This document shows positions 63,845 to 64,000 of a DNA stretch of 64,000 nucleotides, in pieces. The stretch is from NCBI RefSeq assembly GCF_023546765.1, contig NZ_CP097484.1, forward strand, positions 5,318,501-5,382,500. The letters run 5' to 3'. The notes under the pieces are model-generated. The model searched no databases. It worked only from the letters and a program-made list of their open reading frames with translations, and had not been told where the DNA came from. Made by a program: the position numbers and the translations under genes. Source of the DNA: Methylobacterium tardum (GTDB lineage Bacteria; Pseudomonadota; Alphaproteobacteria; Rhizobiales; Beijerinckiaceae). Each line of letters opens with the position of its first letter. Position 1 is the stretch's first letter.

Positions 63845-64000
63845 ATGGCTACGGAAGCCGTCAAAAATGCCGCTGAGCAGGCGCCCATAGCTTGGGACAA
63901 CATCTTCAGCGTGTTGAAGAAAATAATAGAACTTACGACCTCGGATAATCTCGGGAGTTTTCTTTCAGCTGTTGGTATAGTTGTGCTATTTTTCTGTGGC
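63845..64000 (+). CDS. Hypothetical membrane protein, 3' end outside the window
   Basis: Open from the ATG at 63845 to the end of the window (52 codons). A GAGGGAG ribosome site lies 9 to 15 bases upstream. Polar start (ATEAVKNAAEQAPIAWDNIF), then a membrane-type segment starting near residue 39 (GSFLSAVGIVVLFFCG). AT-rich like the mCpol operon. Function unknown because the gene is truncated. Confidence 0.55.
   Translation, partial: MATEAVKNAAEQAPIAWDNIFSVLKKIIELTTSDNLGSFLSAVGIVVLFFCG

Noticed and set aside
57809..64000. Possible right attachment site, that is, a direct repeat of the tRNA-Arg 3' end.
   Set aside because: No second copy of the tRNA 3' segment was found by eye in the window; it may lie beyond 64,000.
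1..64000. CRISPR array to go with the CRISPR-polymerase-like protein.
   Set aside because: No regularly spaced direct repeats were seen, and stand-alone mCpol systems do not need one.

Overview
The window is high-GC chromosomal DNA from an alphaproteobacterium of the Methylobacterium/Methylorubrum type (Hyphomicrobiales). This is inferred from gene content (mnmG-rsmG-parA-parB with parS, lptE-holA, dapD, a TipF-like EAL protein, paired Hsp20 genes), from strong G/C third-position bias, and from Methylobacterium-style palindromic intergenic repeats. No database search was possible, so the genus is an inference.

Positions 1 to about 52,730 are mostly core genome. In order: a partial class A beta-lactamase; a YbaK deacylase; panC; a lone receiver-domain regulator; an OprP-type porin; a degenerate EAL protein; a MipA/OmpV outer-membrane protein; a small HMA metal-binding protein; the mnmG-rsmG-parA-parB operon with a perfect parS inside rsmG; lptE-holA; an AEC transporter; two tandem TonB-dependent siderophore receptors; a class A acid phosphatase; dapD with an alpha/beta-hydrolase-like gene; cNMP-binding, OmpR-type, L,D-transpeptidase, LysR and DUF1275 genes; a YggS PLP protein; leuS; mtnA; ftsK; a heat-shock block (two hsp20 genes and three companions); galM; a degenerate staphylococcal-nuclease-like membrane protein; a YegS-type lipid kinase with terC; an amino-acid-type binding protein; an aldo/keto reductase; a double-hotdog MaoC protein; ychF; a VapBC-type toxin-antitoxin locus; pth; and an FUSC exporter.

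At 52,734 a tRNA-Arg(UCU) gene marks an abrupt change. From there to the window end the DNA is accessory: AT-rich unfamiliar genes, an intact IS630-family element, a tyrosine integrase with a small HTH partner, a 1,031-residue phage tape measure protein carrying a lysozyme-like domain, a tail-chaperone-like gene, and small HTH and membrane genes. This looks like a composite island built at a tRNA hotspot.

The most exciting locus is the two-gene operon at 56,762-57,743. It encodes a 121-residue stand-alone minimal CRISPR polymerase (mCpol) domain followed, one base later, by a protein with two transmembrane helices and a C-terminal beta domain. This is the architecture of the mCpol/2TM-beta anti-phage systems called Panoptes (OptS/OptE), in which the polymerase makes a guard cyclic nucleotide that keeps the membrane effector off. 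Other points of interest are a single-base frameshift that fuses a VapB-like antitoxin to its VapC-like toxin, a parS-like site inside leuS, a ROSE-like RNA thermometer ahead of hsp20, a shared 33-residue module in two heat-shock-linked genes, a matching regulatory block ahead of both siderophore receptors, and two families of palindromic intergenic repeats.
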